64,000 nt of DNA from Chamaea fasciata (lineage: Eukaryota > Chordata > Aves > Passeriformes > Sylviidae): contig JARCOQ010000008.1 in assembly GCA_029207755.1 (NCBI GenBank), positions 30,223,521 to 30,287,520 on the forward strand, in the 5' to 3' direction. The notes under the pieces are model-generated. The model saw only the letters and a program-made list of their open reading frames with translations, did no database searches and was not told the origin of the DNA. This document shows, in pieces, positions 32,092-43,315 of this stretch (within the stretch, counting starts at the first letter, position 1; every line of letters starts with the position of its first letter). A program made the position numbers and the translations under genes.

Positions 32092-35000
32092 CTGAAGGGA
32101 AAAGAAACACACACCAGTTAGCAGAGTACCTCGTGCCTGGCTGGCTTCCTGTGTTTTTGACGTTATTTTCTAAGTGTACATGACACAGAGAAATCAATGG
32201 CTACTCCTGCATTTCCTGGACAGAATAAAACATGGCTAGAAACTTTTCCTGGGTAGTGTGCCAGCCTGTGTTTTTCTTTGTCTAATCAGAGGTCAAGCAT
32301 GACATTAGAACCTCAGCAGGAATTTCCCAGAAGGTGCTGCCAACTCAGCAGAGAGGAGGGGTCCTGCATCCTGTGTAGCAGCAGCCCTCAGCCCCTGCTG
32401 AGCAGGTGGGCACAGGCAGCTCCCAAGCGCTCCTCCGGAGCTGCAGCGGCCAGCTCTGCCCCTGCCGCTCCCTGGCTGGCTGAGGCTTCTGACCAGCAGG
32501 ATGGAACATCAGTGATGTGGCTCTGGACCACAGCTGGCACTGCTGGAAGTGGGTGAAGCCACAGCTCCATAGAGTGCAAAGACACCTTCAGGTGACTGGT
32601 GTCATCTACAGGAAAATGAGGTTGTGCAGGCAGAAGTGCTCTGTTCTGAGGTGAGCAACAGCCCTCAAGGGTTTCCTCCTCTGTCTTAGAGATCTGTGTT
32701 GGTTCAAAGGCTGTGTGATAGGCTAAGTCCTTGAAATGGGGAGTCAAGAGCCCTCTGTCCACTCAGGGAGGCAGCAAGAGCCCAGACCCTGTTCTACAGG
32801 CAAGAACTTCCCCCATTTTCAGCTGCGATCATGCTCCCAGGCACCCACAGAGACAACATCTCCTCCTGAGTATTTCCCGCTCCCTCTGAGGGTTGCTGTC
32901 AAAGACAGATTTTAATCTGTTTCCCTCACTGATGGCTTCCTGCCAGCATCAGAGGTGGTGGCTCCTAAGCCTGCCAGCTCCCAGTGCCTGCTGGCACTCA
33001 GCAGCACTGGGCACTCACTGTGTTTTCCTTTGTACAGGCCCTTGCTGCTGTGTTTTCAGAGAAAAGCACAGGTGTAGCATCGCGCTCTGCTGCCCTACTT
33101 TGAATACTTGGTCTAAGCCTGAAATAACAACCAAATTTCACGACGCCTAGACAGGGAAAATTTTGCTGCTTGTCTCTAATTTAGGGAAGAAAGCTTTTAC
33201 AAGCCAAAATATCTGTCATGGTGCAGAGATCAGCAAGAAACACCATCTTTCTGAAGATATGTCCAGGAAAGAGGACATGGCAGGAAAATAAGGAACCAGG
33301 GCAAGATGGGAGGAAGGACTTATTGTCTTTTGAAAAAACAGTTTCAGCCAAAGAACTATTCAATTCACAGCTTCCCCTTCTATTTTTGATTGCTGAGAAA
33401 CAATTAAAAAATCCAGACAACTTTTAAAAATGTATTAGGTTGTTACCAAAAAATCAGACCAAGACTCCTCTAAACTTCTGAGCTAATCTTTTAAGCAGCT
33501 GAGGGGACTGGGCAAAGGAGAGAAGGAAAGCTCTAAAATGTGCTACCAGAACTAGGTACTTCACTTTTACAGCATCTATCAGGCAGTCATGTGGGTGTTG
33601 CTGAGTCCTGCCAAGGCAGCGAAGAACTCCTCTCTGTGTTACAGCTGAGCATTACTCAAGGTCATGCCAGGAGTTGGGAACAGAGCTGGGAACTGAACCT
33701 CAGCCCTGTGTGCAACCCCACACTTACCCTTTCTTTCAGCCACAGATGTCCTTCTTACCAGAAGCCGCGTCCACGTCCTAAACCAAAGTGGTAACAAGCA
33801 GCAAACCCAACAGGGTCAAGACTAGTTGCATTTGGAAAATTATAGAGGAGTTTGCTGAAATATGCCCTGGTCTCAGTTGAACCTTACAGCAGGACCTGAC
33901 CTGTAGATCATCCATCATTTATAGATTAAGATTCTCTCCAGGGTGGCAAAAAGTTCAAAGTACCAGATTAGAACTGGCAGAGCAGGGAAGGGAAAAGGGG
34001 ACAGGGTGAATCCTAGAGCAGATGCTTTCTGCCCTGGGCAGGGGGTGCATTCACAGCCAGCCCAAGCAGGGCTCTGTGCATGGCAGAGATGTCCGAACTG
34101 GAGATAATTACCTTGTTCCTCTACAGTTTCTCTTTAAACAGCTGCTGGTATTGGGGGAGAGCAGGAGAGGAAATTAATAGGACAAAAGGTGACAAACCAT
34201 CACAGGCACTCTGTGACTGACCCACCTTTGTGTGTGGATGGCGGGGCTGAAACAAAAAGGCTAATTGGCAACAAACACATGGCTAAGCTGCTGGTGGCTG
34301 GAGACAGGGCTGGCAGCTCCTCTGACAGCAGCAATGGGCTGATCCACTTTTAACACAAAGAAAGAGCTGATTGGGGTGAGCAGAGGGGGATCCCAGTGCT
34401 GATGCTGGCTGAAGGAGCCATGGCTGCACCTGCCAGACAGCTGGATACAGGCAGGTCTGTAAGTGCACAAAACCCCAAAGTTTTGCTGATTGCAGCTTGG
34501 CTCAGTATTTACAGCTCAATATCTACTCAGTGTAGGACAATGCAGAGCCTGCTGAGCACCCCAGGGTGCCGATTTGCCAGCGTGCTTTTAGCCCTGATAC
34601 CACTCTTTTGCTCTCATTGATCCTCTCGCTGCCGTTTCTGGCTATGGAACCTTTCTGGGTTTCATTTTAAACAGCAGCAGAGGTTTTTTTTTGTACTGTC
34701 ACAACATGGGGAGTTGTGGGGCCAGCAGCCCTGTAGGGTCTTAAAGCTCTCTAAAAGATGCTGTATGAAGACACTATCTTCCTGATGTAGGCTTTGCATG
34801 TATTTTCTATTCTGCATTAACTCTTCTACCTCCCCCATTTCCTTGGTGCCTGCAGGCTCCCTGTAATGGATCAGCAAAGGTGATCCAGTCACATGTGGCT
34901 CATTTAGAAATGCCTGGGCAGCACTGAAAGCAAAGAGCCCCTTCCTGACCCAGATATGTTTCTGACTTGTGCAGCCATCAGTACTATGAAATGATTAGCT

Positions 35001-38000
35001 CTATGGAAGCAGCTCTGGCCCCTCGCACTGCCTCGACAGGAGGGTTAGAAAAGGTCTGATCGCAGATTCTTTACATCTTATGCTACATGAACTATGAAAG
35101 AAACCAGGTCAATTCAACCTTCAAATTCCAGGAGGGTTTCTCAGGACAGGAAGGTAAAGCAATCGTACACATTTGTACTTCTCAGGCAATTAGAGCTGAT
35201 TTGTAAACCACTGGGGAACATTAAAAATGTCTCCTATAAGTTGAGTTACATACAAATCAGTCCTGTTAGCCAGTGTTTCGATCCTGCACATTTTCTGTGA
35301 AAACTGGACGCACAGGGGAACTGTGTATCCAATTTAACTACATTTAATTGAAATTTGTGCATGTGCAGGAGCTACTGTGAAAATTAACCTTTTTTCCTAG
35401 AACTTTGGCAACAATAAAAATGGGATTTTCGACCTGTCAGGCAACAGATGTGTATTTTAATACTGTGGCAGTTTATGGCACTAATACAGGTGTACACACT
35501 GGCTGCTGGAAAATGTCAGACTTGGGAAGTTCTGGGTAAGGAGGGGACTAAAATGACTTCTGAATTTGCCTCACGTGTGGCTTTTGGTACAGCATCTCTC
35601 AAACATCATCCAGTTCAACTGAGATGGGAACAAATTGCTGCATTTTCTGGAAGGCATCTGGCTGGGGCATCTGCACTCTGCATTTCACCTCTTTTATGCT
35701 GTAAAGGTGCTAGAAATCCCAAATATTTGACAAAGCAGCCTCATGCTTCACCTACTGTATTTGCACTGTGCCACTGTGCATTAATTCAGGGAAGCTCATG
35801 CTGACCTATGTGAATGTAACCTCTGGAGCCTGGAAGCAGTAGCTGTAGCTGCTCTTTTAATTTCCCCAAGAAAGGCACCACCAACTTATTGAGGAGTAAA
35901 TAATTTAAAAGATCCCTCATATAAAAAAAAAAATGGAAGCTAACATGGCAGGAGATCTGTAACCTGCTCTTTTCACATGGTATTTCCACAGTAAGGCACG
36001 ATACCAGCTGTGCCTCTCCTGCATGTGATCAGCTGGGAGCTCGTATCACACTGTCACACTTTATTCCATGCAGACAGAAATAGGTGGGAGTATCTTTCCA
36101 TGAACTAAGCCAGCCAGTTCCCATGTGGGGCAGCCAAGAGCTATTTTGGAACTGACCATCACGAATTTGTCTGGTCCCAGTGCTGACATACCCTTAGAAA
36201 GGCTCGGGAAGAGGTCCCAAAGGGCAGATGGGACAGTCCTGTTACACGCACTCCCTGCCACGACAATGTATGTGTTACATGACACAACACCAGCACCCTC
36301 CAGGATAGCTGCCAGACTGCCTGGGGAGCCAAAGGGAAGTGCAGGGGGTTTCAAAGTCTCCTTCCAGGCTGCAAGGAGATACTTCCCTTCGTTTGGGATT
36401 CCTGGTATGGGATGCATAAGTCAGGACTGATTTATCCAGTGTCCCAGCAGCTGCAGCCCTCCGCTGAGACACAGTGGTGAGAATTAATATGCTCACACTG
36501 TCCAGTCTGAAAGACAGGTTTAAAGCCAGCTCTCCCTTCTCCTCAAGGGATGATGTCTTGGGGTCAAACTCTCCTGGTGCAGCTCTTCTACTCTGTAAAT
36601 AATTACTGGCTAGCCCACAGCAAGAGGGGGAAGAAGACAAAGTGGATTGCTCATTTGGTGATCGGGGCACTCATGGGAGAAGCATGGGAGCAGACTTCAA
36701 ACTCCTGCTCTAATGAATATTGAATTATTTATATACCACTGAAGAGCTTCAGCAGAGCTTAACAGAGGCTGGATGATAGATATTCACCTCTGCATCCCTG
36801 AACCCTGCCCTCCCCTTTGGAAGGGTTAGGTGTGTGCCAGTGTGGTGCAAAGGGAGGCTCCACAGAGGAGCTGCAGGGGTCCAGGGAGGGTTCACACATG
36901 TTGGGTGCCACAGGGGTCACTGAAGTGGGACACAAAGCCTGGTGCATGCTAAGCAGACCTGGTGTAGGAAGCACAAGTAACCAGGGGTTTTTGAGGCTGT
37001 GGGATATGACTGTGACACAGTGAGAGGAATCTGGCCTCAAAATCAGCTCTAATGTCCAGGGGATACTTGAAAGGTTCATTCTCCTACTATGTCTGTTAAT
37101 TAGCCCTGAGCCTGGCTTCAAATGCATTCCTGAAAAAGCTGCAGCCACTGAATATGGTGTCTGTGAACATCCCGTGGGGTGGACTCAGGTCATCAAGGGA
37201 ATTTGGCCCTTGGGATCTTGCCCATCACTGCAAATGGGAGGAAGGCTCCTAAACCACTGGGGAAAAACTACATTACTAATCCAGTTTTTAGAATCAAACA
37301 TGGCCTTTTCATTGAAATCATACCCAGTTCTCTGTGCTGTGTGGGCTCTGGCAGTTTACAGACCCCCCAAAGCCTTTTTGAACTCGCCTATTGAACACGT
37401 GGGTGCATGCAAGCTCTGCCAAACCTGCCTTTCCTCTGTGCTCTCCTCCTAGGTGCTCTCCTTTTCAGCAACTCACTCTCCCTGGAGTAAGGGCAAGTCT
37501 GTGTCCTTTAGGCAGCTGTGTCCACAGCGAGTTCCCTGCCTGCCCTCCACAGCAGCTCTGCTGCTGCTGATCTGCATGTGGATGCCCATGACACCTTGCA
37601 TTTTCCCTTCTTCTGAGAAAAGCACCTTCCTTAGATAGGACAAGCCCTGTGTGAGAGCAGCAGGGCCCCAGGACACACCACAACCCTTTGCCCCTCTCTG
37701 CCTCTGGGTCTCACCTCCTGGACGAGGGGTCTGTGGCTCTGGGGTGCACGGGGAGGTTTTGCTGCTGACACCAGTGCACAGCTTGCAGCTGCCCTGCCAG
37801 GGCAAGATGTGCTGGGAAAGCAGGTCAACCCCTGCCCTGCCTGTGTGAGGGCCTGACTCTGATCCGGCAGAATCACTCTCTGGCATCAGCAAATGTCAAC
37901 TTTACCTGAATGAAACTGAATTCCCTCCAGTTGAGAGAGTTTGCGATGGATGGAAGTGAAGTGATGGCAAGTAACGACAGCAAGCCCAGGGCAATTATTC

Positions 38001-41000
38001 CAACAGAGATATAAATCTCCATCCTCCAGACTTCCTCCTCTACCCAGATTGTCATCTTCTTCTCCACAGCCTGGCATGACAATGAAGGTTTGTTAAAACG
38101 GGGTGCGTAGGGAGAGGAACTGAATTTTATCTGTTTTGGTTTTGGAAGCAGGTTTCCTGGATGAGCACTGGGTCCTGTTCATACCTCCAGCACTATTTGC
38201 CAGTTTGGGAGATGTGGAAATGCTCTCTTTATCCCAAAGCCATTTGGCCAAAGCTAGACCTGATCTGAAGCCTGCTGGGAAGAACTGCTGAATGCTCTCA
38301 TGCCTGTAACCACAGCAGCAAGCCCCAAAGTCACATTTGGAAGGATAATTACAATGAGAACTCAGTTCAAAGCCATGAAAACAAATACAAATGCTTGAAT
38401 ATGCAGTAGTCTCCTAATAACCTTTGTTTTAAGTGCATTTAGGGGGGAAATTGTTCATGCTAATGGAAGGGAAGATGGGTTTTAAACTGCATGGCAAAGA
38501 GGAACATTTAGAACTGTCCTCTTTAGCCCATTAAATGGGTTTAATTTACTAAACAAAGATGTTGCTAGAAAACAGGAGGTAGAGGGGAAATGAACACAGG
38601 ATGCTTGCCTGAGATTAATGTGCAACTGTGGCAATTGAGAAGAACCTGCTCAAGGCTGGAGCTGAGAGGCTGAAAATGGTGTTTGATGGATGCTCTGAAC
38701 AGCCACTGCTGCCAAAACTAGCCATCCTGCTCCCCTCTGCCCCCACAGCCCCTTCCCTCCTTTTTGGGGCAAATATTTAGAGTCAATCAGCCAAATACGC
38801 CAGCACAGAAACCAGGATGGTTGTGGGGTAATTCCTTCACCACATCCTCCCCTTAGCTGCATGAAGCCTGTGCCATCCCAGGAGGGAGTACTGTGGAGCA
38901 GTGAGAAGTCAGGGGCAGGAAAGAGCAAATCCCATGGGAGCTGGCTGAACTGCCTGAAGGCAGCAATCTCACACTGGATAAACACTGCTGAGAGTGTCCA
39001 TAAAGCAATAAAATACTTTCCCATTTCCTTGTTCTTATATAACCGGTTCTTCACCACCATTTTGTTAAACTCCTGCAGGCACACGGTGATGAGGACATGC
39101 AACCCTCTCTGGGTTAAGACTTGGTTACTCCAGCAGGCACAATTATGAACACCAGTGTGAACAAACAGGGATATCCCAAGATTTTGGGAGCTGAAGGGAA
39201 CTCTGCTCCTCCTACCATTGGATTTCCCCTCTCCTAGCATTTTTCCTGCCTCTGACCTAGTCTCAGACACACCAGTGGCTGGGCAAGGCTGGTTTTCAAA
39301 GCTTTTCACAGTTTCTGGGGAGCAATGGCACGGGGTAGGGGGTTGATCCTAGCCCTGGCTGTAAATGCAGAGGGAGCTCTGTACCCAGGGAGATGGCAGG
39401 TCCTCAGCACAGACAGGTGAGTGCTCAGTCTGTGGCGTGCAGCTGACCTGTGGGGGAAGTGCTCCTAGAGGTTACAGCTTTTTCCCACTGTCCCACACCT
39501 GCTTTGGAAGACGAATGAAAAAGCCAAGATACTAAGCCCACCACCCAACGTCAGTGTAAGTTTAGAAGATTCCTGCAGGTGCTGACCTGAGGAGCAACCC
39601 CGTTACCTGCTTGACGGCCGTGTCGATCAACAGGTACCGGTGGGAGCGGCGCATGGGCAGGCAGAGGCTGTACACAGCGTGCAGGGCTGCACAGAAGAAG
39701 CTGAGGAGACCAATCTGCTTTCTGTGCTGGAGCCACTGGTCCAGCCAGTCTGGGAAACGCCTGTACTTGGTGCCGTAGTAGAGCTGGGAGCAGGCTGCCA
39801 GCACCCCGGGCAGGTAGACGAGGGACAGCATGACGTAGGACACGCACGGCAGCGTGGTGTTGACCACCTCGATGGGGATCTTGTACAGCTTGTTCTTCTG
39901 CTCCCTGATGTAAGGGTGGATGACCTGCCGGATCAGGTTGTAGGTGAAGAAGCAAAGGAAAAGCCCCAGAGCCAAAAAGATGGGGATCTTCCAGGCTGGC
40001 AAGAGGCGCAGGGGAATGTTCTCGATCTCGCAGGCTGATGACATGCAGCCCATGTCCACAGGGGTGAATCCCATGACTTGAGCGATTTCTGCTACGATGC
40101 GCTTGGCTTCTTGGTTATTTGAGCAGATCAGAACCTGCAACAAATAGAAATACACACATAGGGCAAAGAAATCAGGCTGCTGGGATTGAGTGTATTGGGA
40201 GGGATTTTGTGTCACAGGGAGCCTATGTTATTCCACTGAACATCACAGTTCCTGGCAGGCTTTTTGACAGGAATTTACAATGGCTGACAAAGACCTCTCT
40301 CCTGGACAGGTTTCCTTTCATGCATGCACTGCCAGTTTGTTTTACTGTCTCTGTTTAGATAAACAGACAACTGAATAACACTTTTCACTTAGGCAGATGC
40401 TCCAAAAACTACAAGGTGTGAACTGAGTGAAGGTACTTCATTTCTGGACAAAGAAATGCAGAAGTTAAGGGGTAGTCTCTGGATGCCACAAGCAGCACTC
40501 AAGACTCCCCCTGGAGCCCAAGGCCATTTGCTGATGCTGCCAGACCTCAGCTGCTGAAACAGTTGGGATTTAGCCCCTGCTGGAAGGAAACAATACCTGC
40601 TTATTTCCATCCCTGGCACCCGACTGCAGCGTCCACGCAGAAACCACATTGAACCCCTTCACCACGGTGCAGGCTGGGAACAAGGAGGCCAAGTACTCTG
40701 CATTGGATTCCTTGTGATGGTTGATCTCCGTGTTGTTGCTAACATCCACCAGGATCTTGCCCACCAGCACATCAGCCAGGTCACAGAGGGTGGAGTAATG
40801 CTCCCTGAAAATGGCCACAAAGATGACATCCGCCTTCTTCACTGCCTCAGCCTGGAAGGTGACCTCTGCTGCAGCAGGGAAGAGGCTGGCTTTGCGCTTG
40901 GGGTTGCGGCTGCCCACCACCACCCTGAAGCCGGAGCAGACCAGGCGCACGGCCAGGGACCGCGCAAAGTCCCCGCTGCCCAGCACGCCCACAGTGCGGC

Positions 41001-41079
41001 CGGCTGGCGGTGTGGGGCTGCCCTCGCCCTCCGTGCTCCGGTGGCCCAGCAGAGGTTTGGCCATGTCTCCTCTGGACAT
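31801..41079 (-). CDS. STEAP3: Metalloreductase STEAP3, four coding exons
   Basis: The coding exons, in order of transcription, are 41079-40597, 40134-39607, 38070-37906 and 32091-31801. They join in phase to 488 residues, the family length. STEAP3 reduces Fe3+ (and Cu2+) in endosomes during transferrin iron uptake. Electrons pass from cytosolic NADPH through FAD to one haem. Residues 29-175 form the F420-oxidoreductase-like domain, with the dinucleotide loop GSGDFA at 34-39 and the NADPH-phosphate motif SRNPKR at 57-62. Six membrane segments follow, at about 211-229, 257-278, 302-321, 354-377, 393-412 and 423-451. The two haem-ligand histidines are His313 (ALHAVY) and His406 ([10 protein letters not shown]). 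The start at 41079 lies one base after a splice acceptor, and a second in-frame ATG follows at codon 6. All catalytic features are intact. In mammals the gene is p53-inducible (TSAP6), but I found no convincing p53 site here. Confidence 0.97.
32092..37905 (-). other. STEAP3: STEAP3 intron 3, 5.8 kb
   Basis: I see no exon or classifiable repeat. Open frames in it are isolated and have no recognisable family signature. Confidence 0.7.
37906..38070 (-). CDS. STEAP3: STEAP3 coding exon 3
   Basis: The exon has 165 bases and encodes residues 338-392, including [12 protein letters not shown], the fourth membrane segment and [16 protein letters not shown]. The acceptor is CATGCCAG and the donor GTAAAG. 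Confidence 0.96.
38071..39606 (-). other. STEAP3: STEAP3 intron 2, 1.5 kb
   Basis: Nothing recognisable beyond unique intronic sequence. A 219-residue minus-strand open frame at 38650-39309 has no coding features that I can identify. Confidence 0.7.
39607..40134 (-). CDS. STEAP3: STEAP3 coding exon 2
   Basis: The exon has 528 bases and encodes residues 162-337: the end of the reductase domain, the first three membrane segments and haem ligand His313. It ends in DTAVKQ before the donor GTAACG. Confidence 0.97.
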
Positions 41080-41080
41080 C
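40597..41080 (-). CDS. STEAP3: STEAP3 coding exon 1
   Basis: The exon follows a CCCTGGCAG acceptor. It encodes residues 1-161, most of the NADPH-binding oxidoreductase domain, and ends with GNKQ before the donor GTATTG. The frame stays open upstream of the acceptor to an ATG at 41145. Confidence 0.95.
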
Positions 41081-42384
41081 CTGCCAGGGAAAACGAGGAA
41101 AAATGCAAAGTCACTGCGGCGCTCTCGCAGAGACCCAGACTGCATCTGAGGTCATGGGGGAAAATGCCACTTAGGCCACTTGAACATACCATTTTGGTCC
41201 CAATAGCCAAACCCATTTGCCAAACCCATCAGGAAATGTGCAGTAATGGACAGGCACCACTGGAGGGGCACAAAACACCAGGCTGGGTTGGAAGGTGAAG
41301 GCTTTGACAGAGGTTTCCCAGGGCTGTGTGATCCAACACCTGCTGGATGGACTCATCCATCCTCTGCTGTCCTTCATGCTGGTATCTCACGGTGCAAAGC
41401 CAGGCCAACACTAACAGCAATCAGGACCAGAAACTCTGAGACTCCCATGGAGCTACCAGATACCTCCTAAAGAAGGGGTCCATGAAAATCCCTGAGACTA
41501 CACTTGGAAAAGCTGGAGGATTTGATCAGATCTGCTTCTCATTTGCTGGAGCAGAATCAAGGCAGAAAGTCAAATTGAAATGAAAGTGTCCTGAAAGTGG
41601 TAAAGGAAGAGAGTTGCAGCCCTTGCCTGTTCCAATATTTGGGTCTGGCAAGCGCTGTTTGCTTCAGCTCTTTAATGAGTAATGAGAACTTACTCGTGAC
41701 ATTTAAAAAATATATTAAAAGATGATGAGATTTGCTCATTAAAGATCTTGATGAGCTTTACAAACGTTAATGAATTTTGCCCTGTAACAGATTAGATATA
41801 GAGGGCATGGAGATGTTTTAAGCAGATCAATAAATTCACAGGCAGCACAGCAGCTGAACCTGGAGGTCAGAAGAAACTTGGGCAGGGAACGGCCAGACTG
41901 TGGATGGGCTCTGTCAGTGGCTCAAATCTGCCTCCTAACTTGAGGAAGAGCAAATTTACCCTAAAGGAATGGCAAATTCCCAAGGGTGAGATTTTAAAAG
42001 GGAGACCATGGAACTTACACACCAGGACATCTGGCTTTTGTATTGGCACACTACTAGAGATTGTAATAAAGACCATAATTAAAAAGACTTGTGGTATACT
42101 GGGGGCGGAGACAAATTGGCTTTGGTGGAGTGCAGTCTTGCCTTGTACCTGATAAAGTTCTTTCAAAGTGACCATTTGGATGGGCTGACCTGGTCCCTGC
42201 TGCAGGTGGGTTTTTGACAGGCTTTTGGAAATGTCCTTCACCCAAGGCTCTTCTGGGATTGGCACAGTAGTGGTGCAAAGGGGAAGGGCACTTCTGCATG
42301 AATAGTTACCAATGGGAAACAAAGGGTGGGAAGAAATAAATGGTTTTCATAATGGGAATAGGTTGCCAAGGGATTTCCCTGAGG

Positions 42385-42470
42385 ATTTATGCTGTTCAAC
42401 ATGCTCATAAGTGATCTGGGAAAGGGAGTGAATATTGAGAAGATGGAACTTGTGCGTAGTGATCACAAAA
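42385..42470 (+). mobile_element. Possible older CR1-type LINE fragment, plus orientation
   Basis: GTTCAACATGCTCATAAGTG followed by ATCTGGGAAAGGGAGTGAAT resembles a recurring motif upstream of the 3' end in CR1-like LINEs. It abuts a CR1 3' end on the opposite strand, which suggests one element landed in or next to the other. The match is by memory and degenerate. Confidence 0.3.
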
Positions 42471-42695
42471 TCATAGAATGGTTCAGGTTGAAAAAGATTA
42501 TCTACTTCCAACCTCTTGCCACGGGCAGGAATACCTTCTCCTAGACCAGGCTGGTCAAAGCCCCATCCAACCTGGTCTTGAACACCTCCAGGGATGGGGC
42601 ATCCACAAGATCTCTTTGCAACCTGTTCCCATGCCTCACCACCCTTACACTAAAGAATTTCTTCCTAATATCCACTCAAAATCATTTAGGGCAGT
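42470..42695 (-). mobile_element. CR1 LINE 3'-end fragment, minus orientation
   Basis: Read on the minus strand it contains GGAAGAAATTCTTTAGTGTA, GGTGAGGCATGGGAACAGGT, CCCCATCCCTGGAGGTGTTC and GGTTGGATGGGGCTTTGACC, ending with CCATTCTATGATTTTGTG, the CR1 3' terminus. It is 5'-truncated. Confidence 0.95.
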
Positions 42696-43300
42696 CCATC
42701 TTTCTTGTGAAGAATCTGCAAAAGGATCTCCTCATTCAACGTGCCTGAACACCAAAGTTCACTACAGACTCTAAAGGGACATGGAAAGAGCTGCCTGTGG
42801 GCATAAACTCCCCTAATGGATATATACACTTTAACGAGCTGTAAATTTGCTAAAACCACTCACAAAAATGATCAAAGGGTCACATTACTATGAAGACACC
42901 AGCTTGGTGGTCCCTGGCAGACAAACATCAAGCACAGCCAAGTTACTGGAGGAGATCTGTCACACAGCAACCATGATCTCAATCCTGCTCCTCATTGAAA
43001 GCCTGCAAAACACCTTCAGCAGACAGACTTTGAAACTATAGTTTCAAATTCGCTGTCCTGGGTAGAAACCCATCACGGTTTAAGTGACAATACTGTTTCT
43101 ATGGCAGAGGTCTGTCTGCTCTCCTTGCCTCTCACCAAGCACCACCTTGTCCCAGAAAGCAAAACATGTGCTCATGGAAGAGGTGGAAGAGGTGCTATCA
43201 GGGAAAACAAGTGCAAAGAAGTGCATGGTGACTTCTTCCCCTTAAAAACACATGTCCACTGTATAAATACAGAGATCAAACAGCACGTAAAAAAAACAAA

Positions 43301-43315
43301 GGGGGGGGGGGGGGG
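43301..43315 (+). repeat. Homopolymer G15
   Basis: Fifteen uninterrupted G follow an A-rich stretch. A pure G run of this length can fold as a quadruplex and is prone to sequencing and assembly error. Confidence 0.85.

Noticed and set aside
39551..41298. Plus-strand and alternate-frame minus-strand open frames over STEAP3 exons
   Set aside because: They are shadows of the real STEAP3 frame, whose codons and splice phases match the family.
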